Positions 1 to 8,427 are shown, numbered from the stretch's first letter. The stretch is 12,862 nt of DNA from an uncultured Clostridia bacterium (GCA_937914815.1 CALDMI010000301.1:1-12862); one strand, 5' to 3'. Notes: generated by a model from the sequence alone, not told the origin. Made by a program: numbers and translations.

Positions 1-108
1 GTGAAATTAAACAATTCAGAACGGGTCGTGAATACAAAGTTCACTAATATGACGGTAGTTCTGCATATTTATTCATGACAATGTGCAGAGAAAATGCGGG
101 GTACGGAC
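1..108. other. Intergenic start of window
   Basis: No gene is supported. The sequence is AT-richer than its surroundings. CAGAAC (17-22) with GTTCTG (58-63) and GTGAA (28-32) with TTCAC (40-44) could form nested stems, possibly the end of an upstream transcript. Confidence 0.3.
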
Positions 109-137
109 TTGAAAGAGTGCCACGGAAATGGTATAAT
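109..137 (+). promoter_or_regulatory. Sigma-A promoter of the mutarotase gene
   Basis: The -35 TTGAAA (109-114) and -10 TATAAT (132-137) are separated by 17 bp, and TG at 129-130 makes an extended -10. Transcription should begin near 144. This leaves a leader of about 60 nt before the ATG at 205 and rules out the upstream in-frame ATG at 94 as the start. Confidence 0.85.
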
Positions 138-204
138 GAGAGACGCCGGGCGGCGCACATGCGCGGCAGGGCACAGATACGGGGCAAATAAGGAGCATTT
201 TTAT

Positions 205-1206
205 ATGGAAATTTCGCTTTTCGGGACGCTCTCGGGCAGGGAGGTACGCAGATATACCCTCTGTGGGGAGGGAATAGAACTGTCGGTGCTGGATTACGGC
301 GCCGCGGTGCAGAGCCTCGTTGTCGATGGGGTGGAGACGGTTATGAATTTCGATACTCCGGAGGACTACCGCGACAGGGGCGGATATGTCTGTCTCGCCG
401 TCGGCAGGGTGGCAAACCGGATAGCGGGGGCTGAGTTTTCCATAGGGGATAAAAAATACTCCCTCGCAAAGAACGAGGGAGAAAATCAGCTGCACGGCGG
501 ATTTTTCGGTTTCAGCAACAGGTTTTATGACGCGGAGGAGCATGACGGCACACTGCGGCTATCAGCGATACTCCCGGACGGGGAGGACGGCTACCCCGGG
601 AACATGCGGCTGAACATTGACTTTTCGGTCTCGGGGCGGAGCGTTATGATAAAGTACACCGCGACCTCCGACAAGGACACCGTCTTTGCCCCGACACATC
701 ATTTCTACTTCAATCTGAACGGGGCGGCAGGGCGCGCCGGCACACAGCCGCTCGCGATATACTCCGACGGGTATATTCCTGTCGACGGGGAGCTGATACC
801 GCTCGGGTTTGTCGCCCCGGTCGCGGGCGGAGAATACGATTTCCGTGCGGCGAGGACGCCAAAGAGAGGTGGCGGCGGGATATACGACTGCTGCTTTGTC
901 CTCCGGGACGCTCATGCGGCGACGCTTACGGGGAACAAGAGCGGGATAAAGCTTGACATATATACCGACATGCCGGGGCTTCAGTTATACACGGGTGCCG
1001 CCCTTTCGGAGAAATCGGAGGGCGAAACGGGGAACGGCGCGGAGAATGAAACAGAAAACGGCGCGCCGCATCGCTCCGGCATCGCGCTCGAGCCGCAGTA
1101 TATACCGAACGCGGTGAACATGCCGGACTTTGAGACTCCGCTTCTCCCGGCGGGAGAAACGGCAGAGCACTATATAAAGCTCTCATTCTCTCACGACTGT
1201 AAATAA
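205..1206 (+). CDS. galM: Aldose 1-epimerase (galactose mutarotase)
   Basis: This cytoplasmic enzyme should interconvert the alpha and beta anomers of galactose or glucose, the first step feeding the Leloir pathway. The 333-residue length is normal for GalM. Family landmarks are visible: GRVANRI at 67-73, the catalytic-type His in QLHGG (H97), THHFYFNL with H166 as probable general acid, and LEPQYIPNAVN with E296 as probable catalytic base. No signal peptide is seen. The start at 205 is chosen because AAGGAG lies at 190-195 with good spacing and the promoter sits between it and the earlier in-frame ATG at 94. One oddity is a Gly/Glu/Asn-rich stretch at about residues 269-290, just before the catalytic Glu loop. 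It is monocistronic, with no other sugar gene nearby, and converges on the ABC operon. Confidence 0.93.
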   Translation: MEISLFGTLSGREVRRYTLCGEGIELSVLDYGAAVQSLVVDGVETVMNFDTPEDYRDRGGYVCLAVGRVANRIAGAEFSIGDKKYSLAKNEGENQLHGGFFGFSNRFYDAEEHDGTLRLSAILPDGEDGYPGNMRLNIDFSVSGRSVMIKYTATSDKDTVFAPTHHFYFNLNGAAGRAGTQPLAIYSDGYIPVDGELIPLGFVAPVAGGEYDFRAARTPKRGGGGIYDCCFVLRDAHAATLTGNKSGIKLDIYTDMPGLQLYTGAALSEKSEGETGNGAENETENGAPHRSGIALEPQYIPNAVNMPDFETPLLPAGETAEHYIKLSFSHDCK

Positions 1207-1229
1207 TTATTTACATATATGAAAACAGA

Positions 1230-1295
1230 AAAAGCGCCGGAGCGGCGGATAAATGTAAATTTGACTTTACAAAATCCTGCTGTTCCGGCGCTTTT
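1230..1295. terminator. Bidirectional intrinsic terminator between convergent genes
   Basis: AAAAGCGCCGGA (1230-1241) pairs perfectly with TCCGGCGCTTTT (1284-1295). The long loop has a further small stem, GTAAA (1254-1258) with TTTAC (1265-1269 region), and partial pairing of GCGGCGGAT with ATCCTGCTG. A-tracts and T-tracts flank both sides, so it can end mutarotase transcription on the plus strand and the ABC operon on the minus strand. Confidence 0.85.
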
Positions 1296-1314
1296 GCGCT
1301 TTTTACTTTTTTCT

Positions 1315-2229
1315 TTACTTCTTTCTTTTCTTTTTCGCCATAAGGAGGTTCAGGGCGACATAGAGGGCTATAAATACTGCGGTTGAAATTGCGAGTATCG
1401 CATACATTCCGCCCATGCTGACGGCGTCCTCGCCCGCCATGAAGTGAATGTTACAGTCGACGCTGTCGCGTATCGCGTCCACGACCTCGGGCGGGAAGCC
1501 ATCGTCGCTCATCTTCTCGAACACCCCGCGCATTGCGGGATTGTGAAGAAGACTTGTGCCGTAGGTCCCGGGGAGGAGGGAGAGAAATTTCTGAAGCCCC
1601 ACAGGGAAGTTCGACATAGGCATATATGCTCCGCATATAAAGCCGTAGCCCGCGCTCACCACCGTTCCGACGGCGGAAGCCTGCCCGTCTGTGGACAGGA
1701 AGAAGTTGACGCAGGAGGCGAGGGCTGTGCCGAACATGGTTAAGAGAAACACATCGAGGAGCACGAGAAATACATCGGCGACAGAGAGATACCAGCCGAC
1801 GGCGGCGAGGTAGACAAAGCACACGGCACACGCCGCATAGGTTACAATCAGGGTGGATATGAGGGTGGATATGTAGTAGCTGAGCCCGAGTATTTCGGGC
1901 TTCACCGGGGTGACGGTGAGGTCGGCGCGCGCGCCGGTCACCTTGTCGTGTATCATACCGAGAGAGGAGCAGAACGCGACGGTCACACAGCTGACGGCGA
2001 GGAGCGCCGAGACGAGCTGCCCGCCGACACAGCCGTTAAGAACGGAGTCGGAGACGGTAGCCCCCGCGGCGGCGAGTGCCGAGCGGAACGAGTCGTCGTA
2101 GACCTTCTTTAAGAAGGTTGCATAGAGGACAAGGAGTATCATAGGGGTGATGAGAGAGGAGAAAAATCTTCCCTTATCCTTGAAATACAGCTTTACATTG
2201 CGCTTTGTGAGTGCTATGAGCTCGGTCAT
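1315..2229 (-). CDS. ABC-2 type transporter permease
   Basis: This is a 304-aa integral membrane protein of the ABC-2 exporter class (DrrB/NodJ-like). About six hydrophobic segments are visible, near residues 22-40, 70-92, 118-142, 152-173, 186-206 and 274-297, after a short basic N-terminus typical of these permeases. The tail is very basic (KKKRKK). Its ATG overlaps the stop of the upstream ATPase gene as ATGA (2226-2229), so the two are translationally coupled and presumably form one exporter. The substrate cannot be read from sequence. Drug, antimicrobial peptide or polysaccharide export are all known for the family. It is the last gene before the terminator at 1230-1295. Confidence 0.9.
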   Translation of the reverse strand: MTELIALTKRNVKLYFKDKGRFFSSLITPMILLVLYATFLKKVYDDSFRSALAAAGATVSDSVLNGCVGGQLVSALLAVSCVTVAFCSSLGMIHDKVTGARADLTVTPVKPEILGLSYYISTLISTLIVTYAACAVCFVYLAAVGWYLSVADVFLVLLDVFLLTMFGTALASCVNFFLSTDGQASAVGTVVSAGYGFICGAYMPMSNFPVGLQKFLSLLPGTYGTSLLHNPAMRGVFEKMSDDGFPPEVVDAIRDSVDCNIHFMAGEDAVSMGGMYAILAISTAVFIALYVALNLLMAKKKRKK

Positions 2230-3140
2230 TTTTCATCACCTCCGGTGAGCTTCTTTCCGGTCGCGGAGAGAAAGACATCGTCCATCTTGCCCTTCGTTAT
2301 TTCATAGTCGCGGAACATTTCCGGGTGCCGGATTATAAGGTCGGTTGCCGCCGCCGTGTCCGGGACGGCTATTCTCGCGGCGTCGCGTATCATCTCATAC
2401 GGGAGACCGAGCGACTTTACGCTCTCCTCGGTTATTCCGTATATCGTCACAAAGTCGCCGGTGTACTTGTTTTTGAGTTCGAGCGGCGTCCCCTCGGCGA
2501 CTATGCGCCCGCTGTCGAGTATTATGACATATCCGGCGTCCGCCGCCTCCTCCATATAGTGGGTGGTGAGAAAGACGGTGAGCCCGTCCTCCCGCCGCAG
2601 CCTGTCGAGCACCTGCCAGAGGAGCTCGCGCGTCTGGGGGTCGAGCCCGGTTGTCGGCTCGTCGAGAATGAGCAGGCGCGGTCTGTGCAGGAGGGCACGC
2701 GCTATGTCTATTCTCCGTCTCTGTCCGCCGGACAGCTTACCGAGCGGGCGGGTGAGAAGATTTTCAAAGTCGAGCATACGGGCGAGCTCGGAAATTCGCG
2801 CTTTCGCCTCCGCGCCGTGCAAACCGTAGAGCGCCGCGCGGCTCTCAAGATTGTCGCGGACGGTGAGCTCGCGGTCAAGGGCGGAGTACTGAAAGACGAC
2901 TCCGATACTCCGTTTTACCCCGTCGGGGTCCCGGTCCATGTCACAGCCGCAGACCTCGACAGTGCCGCCGTCCTTCTCGAGCTGACCGCAGATTATGTTT
3001 ATCGTCGTGGATTTTCCCGCACCGTTCACACCGAGAAAGGCGAAGAGCTCACCCTCCTTGACGCGAAACGACAGGTCGTTCACCGCGTGTATGTCGCCGA
3101 AGGACTTTGTGAGATGTTCGATTTTAATAAGGTCGTTCAT
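2226..3140 (-). CDS. ABC-2 type transporter ATP-binding protein
   Basis: This 304-aa nucleotide-binding subunit powers the exporter encoded with the next gene. All catalytic motifs are intact: Walker A GVNGAGKST at 37-45, Q-loop Q84, signature LSGGQ at 136-140, Walker B LLILDEP at 156-162 with catalytic E161, and H-loop H194. A C-terminal extension of about 80 residues follows the roughly 220-residue ATPase domain, as in DrrA-like proteins (CcmA/DrrA class). A ribosome site AAAGGA precedes the ATG. It lies 63 bp after the flavodoxin-domain gene with no terminator between, so it is probably in the same transcript, and it overlaps the permease start by ATGA. Confidence 0.95.
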   Translation of the reverse strand: MNDLIKIEHLTKSFGDIHAVNDLSFRVKEGELFAFLGVNGAGKSTTINIICGQLEKDGGTVEVCGCDMDRDPDGVKRSIGVVFQYSALDRELTVRDNLESRAALYGLHGAEAKARISELARMLDFENLLTRPLGKLSGGQRRRIDIARALLHRPRLLILDEPTTGLDPQTRELLWQVLDRLRREDGLTVFLTTHYMEEAADAGYVIILDSGRIVAEGTPLELKNKYTGDFVTIYGITEESVKSLGLPYEMIRDAARIAVPDTAAATDLIIRHPEMFRDYEITKGKMDDVFLSATGKKLTGGDEK

Positions 3141-3203
3141 GCTTTATCCTTTCGTTTTATCTTCGTTTATCCGTTTGATTATTTCGCTTTTGTTGTCATG
3201 CCG

Positions 3204-4148
3204 TTATTTTGCTTTTGCATGCTCCGGATTTTCTTTCGCCGCATTGCGGAAGACCCCGGTGTGACAGCGGATGTTCCTTGTTACCGTACCGTGAGTTCCG
3301 AGGAGGGCGTCCATCTCTCCGCTCACATTCGTGTACTCGCCGCGCGTGTGGTGGAGGATTATGTAGTCGGGGGTCTTGATTTTTCCTGCCGCCGCACGGC
3401 AGAACGCGCGTACAGGGGGACAGAGCGAGAATACCCATACAGGGGTGCATATCGTCACATGCTCATATTCCGTAAGGTCTGGGATTGTGTCCTCAATAGG
3501 CATATCCCACCTGTGCATGCCGAACCTCCCGCACCAGAGAAAGCCGAGGGTACCCTCCGTTCTCTCGGTTGCCTTTATCTCATAGAGGACGGCGCCCGTG
3601 CGGTCCGCCTCCTCATACGCCGCGCGGCGCACATATCCCATGCGGGAGAAGAAAACGACGAGGCGGCGCGGGTCGCGCCCGATCCCCGGGTAGTCGGATA
3701 TATTTACGGTATAGGTCTCCTGCTTTAAGAATATCCACGCGGCATATCCGGTCGCCGCCTGTATAAATCCGAAGATAAAATAAATCGTCGACATGAAGTT
3801 CGGCGGGAACATGTAGAACTGAATACATATCCAGAGCATGAGCGTAATGCCGAATATACCGCCGAGGACGACCCCGGCGCGCTTTTTCATAAAGAGGAGC
3901 ACCGCCGCCGTGAGGTTTGTCAGCCCATTGACGATAAGCAGGGCTATGCCGGAGAAGGTCAGGTCGCAAAAGAGAATATCGGAGAACGGCAGGACCGAAA
4001 AGTATGGGAGCATGGCGTCCATGCCCATTGCCTCCCCGCTCGGGTCAATGAGCATGCCGAGCGCGCCGAGAACAGCGCCGAGCCCGATAAAGAGCGTCCA
4101 GAAGATGAGAGCCCGCCGGGCGTGTATAAATCTTGAGTGATTTTTCAT
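3204..4148 (-). CDS. Four-TM protein with C-terminal flavodoxin-like domain
   Basis: The 314-aa product has two parts. The N-terminal half holds about four hydrophobic segments (near residues 14-34, 62-86, 92-112 and 118-141). From about residue 162 a flavodoxin-like domain begins with the beta-strand LVVFFSRMGY and contains TPVWVFSLCPPVRAF (235-249), which matches the flavodoxin 'P-x-W...PPVRAF' segment. The phosphate-binding loop reads SRMGYV where flavodoxins have SRTGNT, so FMN binding may be weak or lost. The domain should face the cytoplasm, suggesting a membrane-anchored electron carrier, but no partner is evident. AAGG lies about nine bases before the ATG, and the gene has its own promoter. 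It is first in an operon with an ABC-2 exporter, and its link to export is unknown. Confidence 0.8.
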   Translation of the reverse strand: MKNHSRFIHARRALIFWTLFIGLGAVLGALGMLIDPSGEAMGMDAMLPYFSVLPFSDILFCDLTFSGIALLIVNGLTNLTAAVLLFMKKRAGVVLGGIFGITLMLWICIQFYMFPPNFMSTIYFIFGFIQAATGYAAWIFLKQETYTVNISDYPGIGRDPRRLVVFFSRMGYVRRAAYEEADRTGAVLYEIKATERTEGTLGFLWCGRFGMHRWDMPIEDTIPDLTEYEHVTICTPVWVFSLCPPVRAFCRAAAGKIKTPDYIILHHTRGEYTNVSGEMDALLGTHGTVTRNIRCHTGVFRNAAKENPEHAKAK

Positions 4149-4244
4149 ATAAAAATGCCTTGCCTTTTGTGCCCGCCGGGGCGCATTGCAGAGCTGTGTT
4201 CCCGCCGGGAAAGCTTATATTTTTGTCAGAGATTTGCATATATT

Positions 4245-4272
4245 ATTATATTCAAAAACGCGCCCGTGTCAA
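4245..4272 (-). promoter_or_regulatory. Sigma-A promoter of the flavodoxin/ABC exporter operon
   Basis: On the minus strand a perfect -35 TTGACA (4267-4272) and perfect -10 TATAAT (4245-4250) are 16 bp apart. Transcription should start near 4238, giving a leader of about 90 nt before the ATG at 4148. Confidence 0.8.
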
Positions 4273-4415
4273 GGGAATATTAAAACTTCCCGCCGGAGGG
4301 CGCCGCCGCCCGTCCCGCCTGTCGCAGGTTATGAGCGCCGCGCCGCGGCGCGGCTGCCCGACATCGCTCCCGAGGCGCGAACGGCACGCCCCACACGGTG
4401 CGCAGAAGATACAGG

Positions 4416-4441
4416 AAAACCCCGCCGAAAAGCGGGGTTTT
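4416..4441 (-). terminator. Intrinsic terminator of the phosphorelay/solute-binding operon
   Basis: AAAACCCCGC (4416-4425) and GCGGGGTTTT (4432-4441) form a perfect 10-bp stem with a six-base loop. It lies about 55 bp after the stop codon of the solute-binding protein gene and ends in a T-tract on the minus strand. The symmetry means it could also work on the plus strand. Confidence 0.88.
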
Positions 4442-4496
4442 GTAAATAATTATTTGCTTTTGCACGGCGTGCACCTTTGAAACGACGCCCGGCGCG

Positions 4497-5789
4497 TCAG
4501 CCCTTTATCTTTTCAATAAAGCTGCGGAGTGCCTCGCCGGCTGTCGCGACGTCTCCCGCTATAAATTCTCTCATGGAATTTTTGAGGATAGTTCCGTACC
4601 ATGCGGGTACCTTGCCGGTAAAGGTTACTGAGAGCTCTGTCTTTGCGCCCGCGAGGTTATCATATCTCGTGCCGGATGAGACCTTGGCGACCGAGGGTAC
4701 ACCCTTGACCGACGCCATTGTGTTGAGCTCGTCCTGCCTTGCCATAAAGCGGAGGAACTCGACGGCGTAGTCCTTTACATCGCTGTTCTTGTTGACGGCA
4801 AAGCCGTACCACGGCTCTATGTACTCATGCGCACCGTTATCTCCCGAGGGGGTGTAGATAAATTCATAGGAGAACGGGTTTTCTTTGAAAGCCTCGGACT
4901 TTGACTCGCGCTTTTTTGTCCCGCTGAAATTCTCGGTGTCGCAGACCCAGAACGGGACATCGCCCTCAAAGAATTTGAGTATTGCGCCGTCGTAGTTGTT
5001 CTCGGGGTATTCGGCATTTATTTCGGAGGAGAAGTACCCGGCATTTCTCAGCGTGTCGATACGCTCATATATCACCTTGAGCGCTGCGGCGCCTGCCTCA
5101 TCGGCGGAATTTACAGCGGCAAGAAGTTCTGTGTCGGAGTCAAGAATAGCCATGCCCATCTGATAGAAGAGCTTACTTACCGCAGAATCGGGACCCTGAA
5201 CCGGTGTGTAGCCCTTTCCTTTAAGAGCTTCAAGGACGGTGAGAAATTCCTGCCACGTTGTCGGGACAGAGAGCCCCTCCTTTTCAAGGAGAGTCTTATT
5301 GACCGCCATTCCGCATGCCGCAAGGCTCATGGGCAGGGAATAGAGGACGCCTTCAATTTTGTTTCCCTCAATAACCTTTTCCATAGCCGCGCCGGTATCG
5401 ACGCCCGCCGAGATAAGGTCGACGAGGTTGTCCGTGTAATAGCCTCTGACATTCGATGTCATGACAATATCTATTAACGGGTTGTTTGCGAGGAAGTCCT
5501 CGGAGCTCGTGTCATTGTAGCTGGCGTAGTCTATCGTGACATTCGGGTAAAACTCGTTGAAGTGGTTTATCACCTGGTCGAGAGCCTCGAAGTTTCCGAA
5601 GAAGGACGCGACATCAACGGTTACGGTTGCCTCTGTGTCGAGCCTCGGCACAAAGGCGGTGTTTTCGGCATTGTCCTTTCCGGGGTTGGGCTTGTCCGTG
5701 TTGTTGTCCGTTGGGGTGCAACCCGCCAGGGCGGAGAGGAGAAGCAAGAGCGCCGTTATGAGCGATGTGAGTTTCGTTGTTCGTTTCAT
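4497..5789 (-). CDS. Extracellular solute-binding lipoprotein (family 1 type)
   Basis: This 430-aa protein should be a surface lipoprotein that binds a small solute, most often a sugar in this family. The signal peptide has KR-x-TK, a leucine-rich core and lipobox LAGC with Cys24 as the lipidated residue. A polar linker (about 25-50) follows, then a mature domain with the characteristic NHFNEFYPNVTIDY segment (about 75-88), as in UgpB/MalE-like binding proteins. GGAGG lies ten bases before the ATG. The start overlaps the kinase stop as ATGA (5786-5789), so synthesis is coupled to the kinase. No permease or ATPase of an importer is adjacent; the ABC genes further left are exporter type under a separate promoter. 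I infer a sensory role, delivering ligand to the kinase's extracellular domain, but an orphan importer component using permeases elsewhere is possible. Confidence 0.9.
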   Translation of the reverse strand: MKRTTKLTSLITALLLLLSALAGCTPTDNNTDKPNPGKDNAENTAFVPRLDTEATVTVDVASFFGNFEALDQVINHFNEFYPNVTIDYASYNDTSSEDFLANNPLIDIVMTSNVRGYYTDNLVDLISAGVDTGAAMEKVIEGNKIEGVLYSLPMSLAACGMAVNKTLLEKEGLSVPTTWQEFLTVLEALKGKGYTPVQGPDSAVSKLFYQMGMAILDSDTELLAAVNSADEAGAAALKVIYERIDTLRNAGYFSSEINAEYPENNYDGAILKFFEGDVPFWVCDTENFSGTKKRESKSEAFKENPFSYEFIYTPSGDNGAHEYIEPWYGFAVNKNSDVKDYAVEFLRFMARQDELNTMASVKGVPSVAKVSSGTRYDNLAGAKTELSVTFTGKVPAWYGTILKNSMREFIAGDVATAGEALRSFIEKIKG

Positions 5790-8029
5790 TTTTTATTTGC
5801 CTCCGGTTTATTTTTGTTATTCTGAATTTCTTTCGTCCTTGCGAGTAGCAGGCGTATGGTGGTGAGCACCTTGTCTATCTGTATCGGCTTTGAGATATGG
5901 GCGTTCATGCCCGCGTCGATACACTCCTGCACATCCTCGGCAAAGGCGTCTGCCGTCATTGCCGCTATCGGAATGTGCCGGAGGTCCTCGCGCTCGGATG
6001 CGCGGAGCTCGCGCGTCGCGTCAAGACCGTTGAGATACGGCATCTGCACATCCATAAACACGAGGTCGTAGGTACCCGGGGCGGCGGCAAGAAGAAAATC
6101 AACGCACTCGCGCCCGTTTTCCGCCCGGTCGCAGACTATGCCGTATTCGGTCAGGAGGGTATTTATTATCTCCCAGTTTATGTCGTTGTCCTCGGCGATA
6201 AGTATCCGGAGCCCGAGGAGATCGCTGTTCGCGCTCTCGTCTTGCTCGCCCATCTTCGGGACCTCGTCCTCCGTCACCGTCCTCAGCGGGATGCGGACCG
6301 TGAATGTGGTCCCGACGCCGAGCTCGCTCTGACAGTCTATTGTGCCGTCCATGAGGTCGACCATGTGGCGTACTATCGCGAGCCCGAGCCCGGTGCCCTC
6401 GGTTTTGTCGACGCGCGCGTCGGACACGCGGGCAAAGGACTCATACATCGTTTTCTGAAACTCGGGGCTCATGCCGGTGCCGTTGTCGGCAATCACGCAT
6501 ACGAGCGTGACCCTCTTGTCATCGAGCGGCTCCTCGCTCACAGTGAGCCTGACCCTGCCACCCGCCTTCGTATACTTTACTGCGTTGTTCAGAAGATTTA
6601 GGTATATCTGCGTCAGGCGGAGCCTGTCGCCGACGAGGTTCTCGCTCGGCAGCTCGCCTGTTTTGCTCTCAAATGAGAGACCGTGCCCCGTCGCCTGTGA
6701 GCGGGTGAGACTTTCGAGATTTGAGATGAAGAGCCTTATATTGAACGGCTCGGGATTCAGCTGTATCTTCCCGCTCTCGACGCGGGAGATTTCGAGTATA
6801 TCGTTTATGAGCGTCAGGAGGTGGTTGCCGGAGACGGTGATTTTCGCGAGACATTCCTTGACATACTCCGGGTCGTCCATTCTGCTTTGCGCGAGCTCCG
6901 TCATGCCGAGCACGGCATTGAGCGGGGTGCGTATGTCATGCGACATAGTGGAGAGGAAGCGGGTCTTTGATCTGTTTGCCTGATCTGCCGCCTTTGCCGC
7001 CGCGCGGAGCCGCTTGTTTATGACGAGAATGTACCCGACATCGAGAATAATGAGAAGAAACATCGCCGCGGCGACGACATAAACGATAGATATTCCGTCG
7101 GCTTCGGCGGCGAGGGAGGATACCGGGATATATCCGAGGATGTCCGCATCCTCAAAGTCGCCGAGCTTTGAGTAGTACCAGTAGCAGGACTGCCCCTTGG
7201 AGTCCTTCAGGGTAAGGAGCCCGTGCTCCTCTGTTTTTATTGGTGCGAGGACCTCGTCCGCACCGTAGTAATCGTCGGCGAAGTTATAGAAGCGGATAAA
7301 CTCAACAAAGTTTTCGGAGCGCATGGAGCTTGACGGCACTATATAGTCGCCGCCCGTCGTTATCATGCCTACCTGCGCGGTCTGATAGCTCGTCGGGAAG
7401 AGCCAGACGCTCTTTATGCTGTCAAGCGGGATAACCCGGAGGAGAAGATAATCCTTGTCCGCGCCGTCGTCTGTGCTGACGGTGACCCGTGTACCGACGC
7501 TGATGACCCGACGCCGCTCCTCCTTTATCAGGTAATTGCAGAGTATGGAGGCTTTGCCGTCGAATATATTCTGTGCGGCTCTTATATTTGCCCCGACATA
7601 CAGGTCATCGGATATCGCCATTAAGTTGCTGATTTCTTTATAGTAGGATATGGAATTGCTCCCGTTTGTATATACGGAGCTCCACGCATCGTAGGTGTCC
7701 ATATCCACAATATGCGCCACGGACGGTGTGTCTTTATCTATCGCATGGATATAGGACAGCGCCTCGTCGAGCGTCATTTGCTCACTTTCTATATATGCAG
7801 CCCATGCCTCCGCACTCTCGAGCTCGGTTGTGAGGTACTGCGCGGAGATCTGCTTCATGGTTTCCATGGTGTTGCAGAAGTTCACGAGTGCGTCCTCTTC
7901 ATTCTGTCTGTTGATATCGTCCTGATAATTAATGGAAAACAGGACTACCGAGACTATGAGCACTACGTTGCATAGAATGAGCAGAGCTATCGCTATATAT
8001 TTTTTTGTATTACTGATTTTCTCCGCCAT
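5786..8029 (-). CDS. Hybrid sensor histidine kinase with extracellular sensor and REC domain
   Basis: This 747-aa membrane kinase starts a multistep phosphorelay. Order: TM1 (about 11-33), an extracellular domain of about 280 residues that is probably double-Cache-like, TM2 (about 314-337), and a short linker. The HisKA dimerisation domain has phospho-accepting His364 in STMSHDIRTPLNAVLG. The ATPase domain has an N box at LNLLNNAVKYT (N482), DNGTG at 515-519 and GTGLGL at 545-550. A C-terminal receiver has acidic residues E613/D614, phospho-acceptor D660 (VFMDVQMP), T692 and K714. All catalytic positions expected for autophosphorylation and intramolecular transfer are present. AAAGGAAG precedes the ATG. 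The gene follows the HPt gene by 47 bp and overlaps the solute-binding protein gene. The ligand is unknown. Confidence 0.94.
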   Translation of the reverse strand: MAEKISNTKKYIAIALLILCNVVLIVSVVLFSINYQDDINRQNEEDALVNFCNTMETMKQISAQYLTTELESAEAWAAYIESEQMTLDEALSYIHAIDKDTPSVAHIVDMDTYDAWSSVYTNGSNSISYYKEISNLMAISDDLYVGANIRAAQNIFDGKASILCNYLIKEERRRVISVGTRVTVSTDDGADKDYLLLRVIPLDSIKSVWLFPTSYQTAQVGMITTGGDYIVPSSSMRSENFVEFIRFYNFADDYYGADEVLAPIKTEEHGLLTLKDSKGQSCYWYYSKLGDFEDADILGYIPVSSLAAEADGISIVYVVAAAMFLLIILDVGYILVINKRLRAAAKAADQANRSKTRFLSTMSHDIRTPLNAVLGMTELAQSRMDDPEYVKECLAKITVSGNHLLTLINDILEISRVESGKIQLNPEPFNIRLFISNLESLTRSQATGHGLSFESKTGELPSENLVGDRLRLTQIYLNLLNNAVKYTKAGGRVRLTVSEEPLDDKRVTLVCVIADNGTGMSPEFQKTMYESFARVSDARVDKTEGTGLGLAIVRHMVDLMDGTIDCQSELGVGTTFTVRIPLRTVTEDEVPKMGEQDESANSDLLGLRILIAEDNDINWEIINTLLTEYGIVCDRAENGRECVDFLLAAAPGTYDLVFMDVQMPYLNGLDATRELRASEREDLRHIPIAAMTADAFAEDVQECIDAGMNAHISKPIQIDKVLTTIRLLLARTKEIQNNKNKPEANKK

Positions 8030-8076
8030 GTGTCACACTTCCTTTCGCCGGCGGCTTTGTATCTCTCCGGTGTCTG

Positions 8077-8427
8077 TTATTCCGCGTCGGATATGGCGGC
8101 AATGAGAGCGTCGTATTCCGATTTTACCGCCGAAAAAAGAGCCTCCGAGCGGTCGGTGAACTTCCTCGGACGCAGGTCCTCTGTCAGCTCGCTCGCCGTG
8201 GTGAAGAGGCGGTCAAACCCGAGATTTGAGCACACGCCCTTTAAGGTGTGCGCCGCGCGGAAGGCTGCCTCCGCGTCGCCCTCGGAAAATCCGCGCGCGA
8301 GATTTCCGAAGGTCGGGTCGCCCGCAAATTTCATAACGAACCGGCGTATCATGTCCTCGGAGCCGAGGCGAGAGAGGACGGCGTCATAGCTTCCGCCGAT
8401 TTTTCCGTAAAGCTCTTCAAGATTCAT
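8077..8427 (-). CDS. Stand-alone histidine phosphotransfer (HPt) protein
   Basis: The 116-aa cytoplasmic protein is a single HPt domain. The motif RAAHTLKGVCSNLG matches the family, with His60 as the residue that would carry the phosphoryl group between receivers. Length is normal for a free-standing HPt. GGAG lies about eight bases before the ATG at 8427. It sits between the GGDEF/HD-GYP gene (35-bp gap) and the hybrid kinase gene (47-bp gap) in the same direction. This strongly suggests it moves phosphate from kinase receiver D660 to D346 in the GGDEF-REC-HD-GYP protein. That route is inferred from gene order, not shown. Confidence 0.92.
   Translation of the reverse strand: MNLEELYGKIGGSYDAVLSRLGSEDMIRRFVMKFAGDPTFGNLARGFSEGDAEAAFRAAHTLKGVCSNLGFDRLFTTASELTEDLRPRKFTDRSEALFSAVKSEYDALIAAISDAE

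Larger units (their letters stand above)
4149..4496. other. GC-rich intergenic region between two leftward operons
   Basis: No gene is visible in these 348 bp. It holds the promoter of the downstream operon (4245-4272), the terminator of the upstream operon (4416-4441), and a GC-rich stretch with an 18-bp perfect palindrome at 4337-4354. A CCCGCCGG(G/A) motif occurs at 4172, 4201 and 4289. The first two lie in the presumed leader of the flavodoxin-domain gene. Confidence 0.6.

Noticed and set aside
1..78. C-terminal end of an upstream gene (25 open codons ending at TGA 76-78)
   Set aside because: Too short to judge, AT-rich compared with genes here, and covered by possible stem structures.
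94..204. Upstream extension of the mutarotase to ATG at 94
   Set aside because: The promoter -10 at 132-137 lies inside this extension, no ribosome site precedes 94, and the GalM fold begins at residue 1 of the 205 start.
2325..3728. 467-codon open frame on the plus strand
   Set aside because: It runs antisense across the ABC ATPase and the flavodoxin-domain gene, both of which have clear family motifs. The frame is open because of GC-rich third positions in the real genes.
5897..6601. 234-codon open frame on the plus strand
   Set aside because: Antisense shadow of the kinase ATPase and receiver domains.
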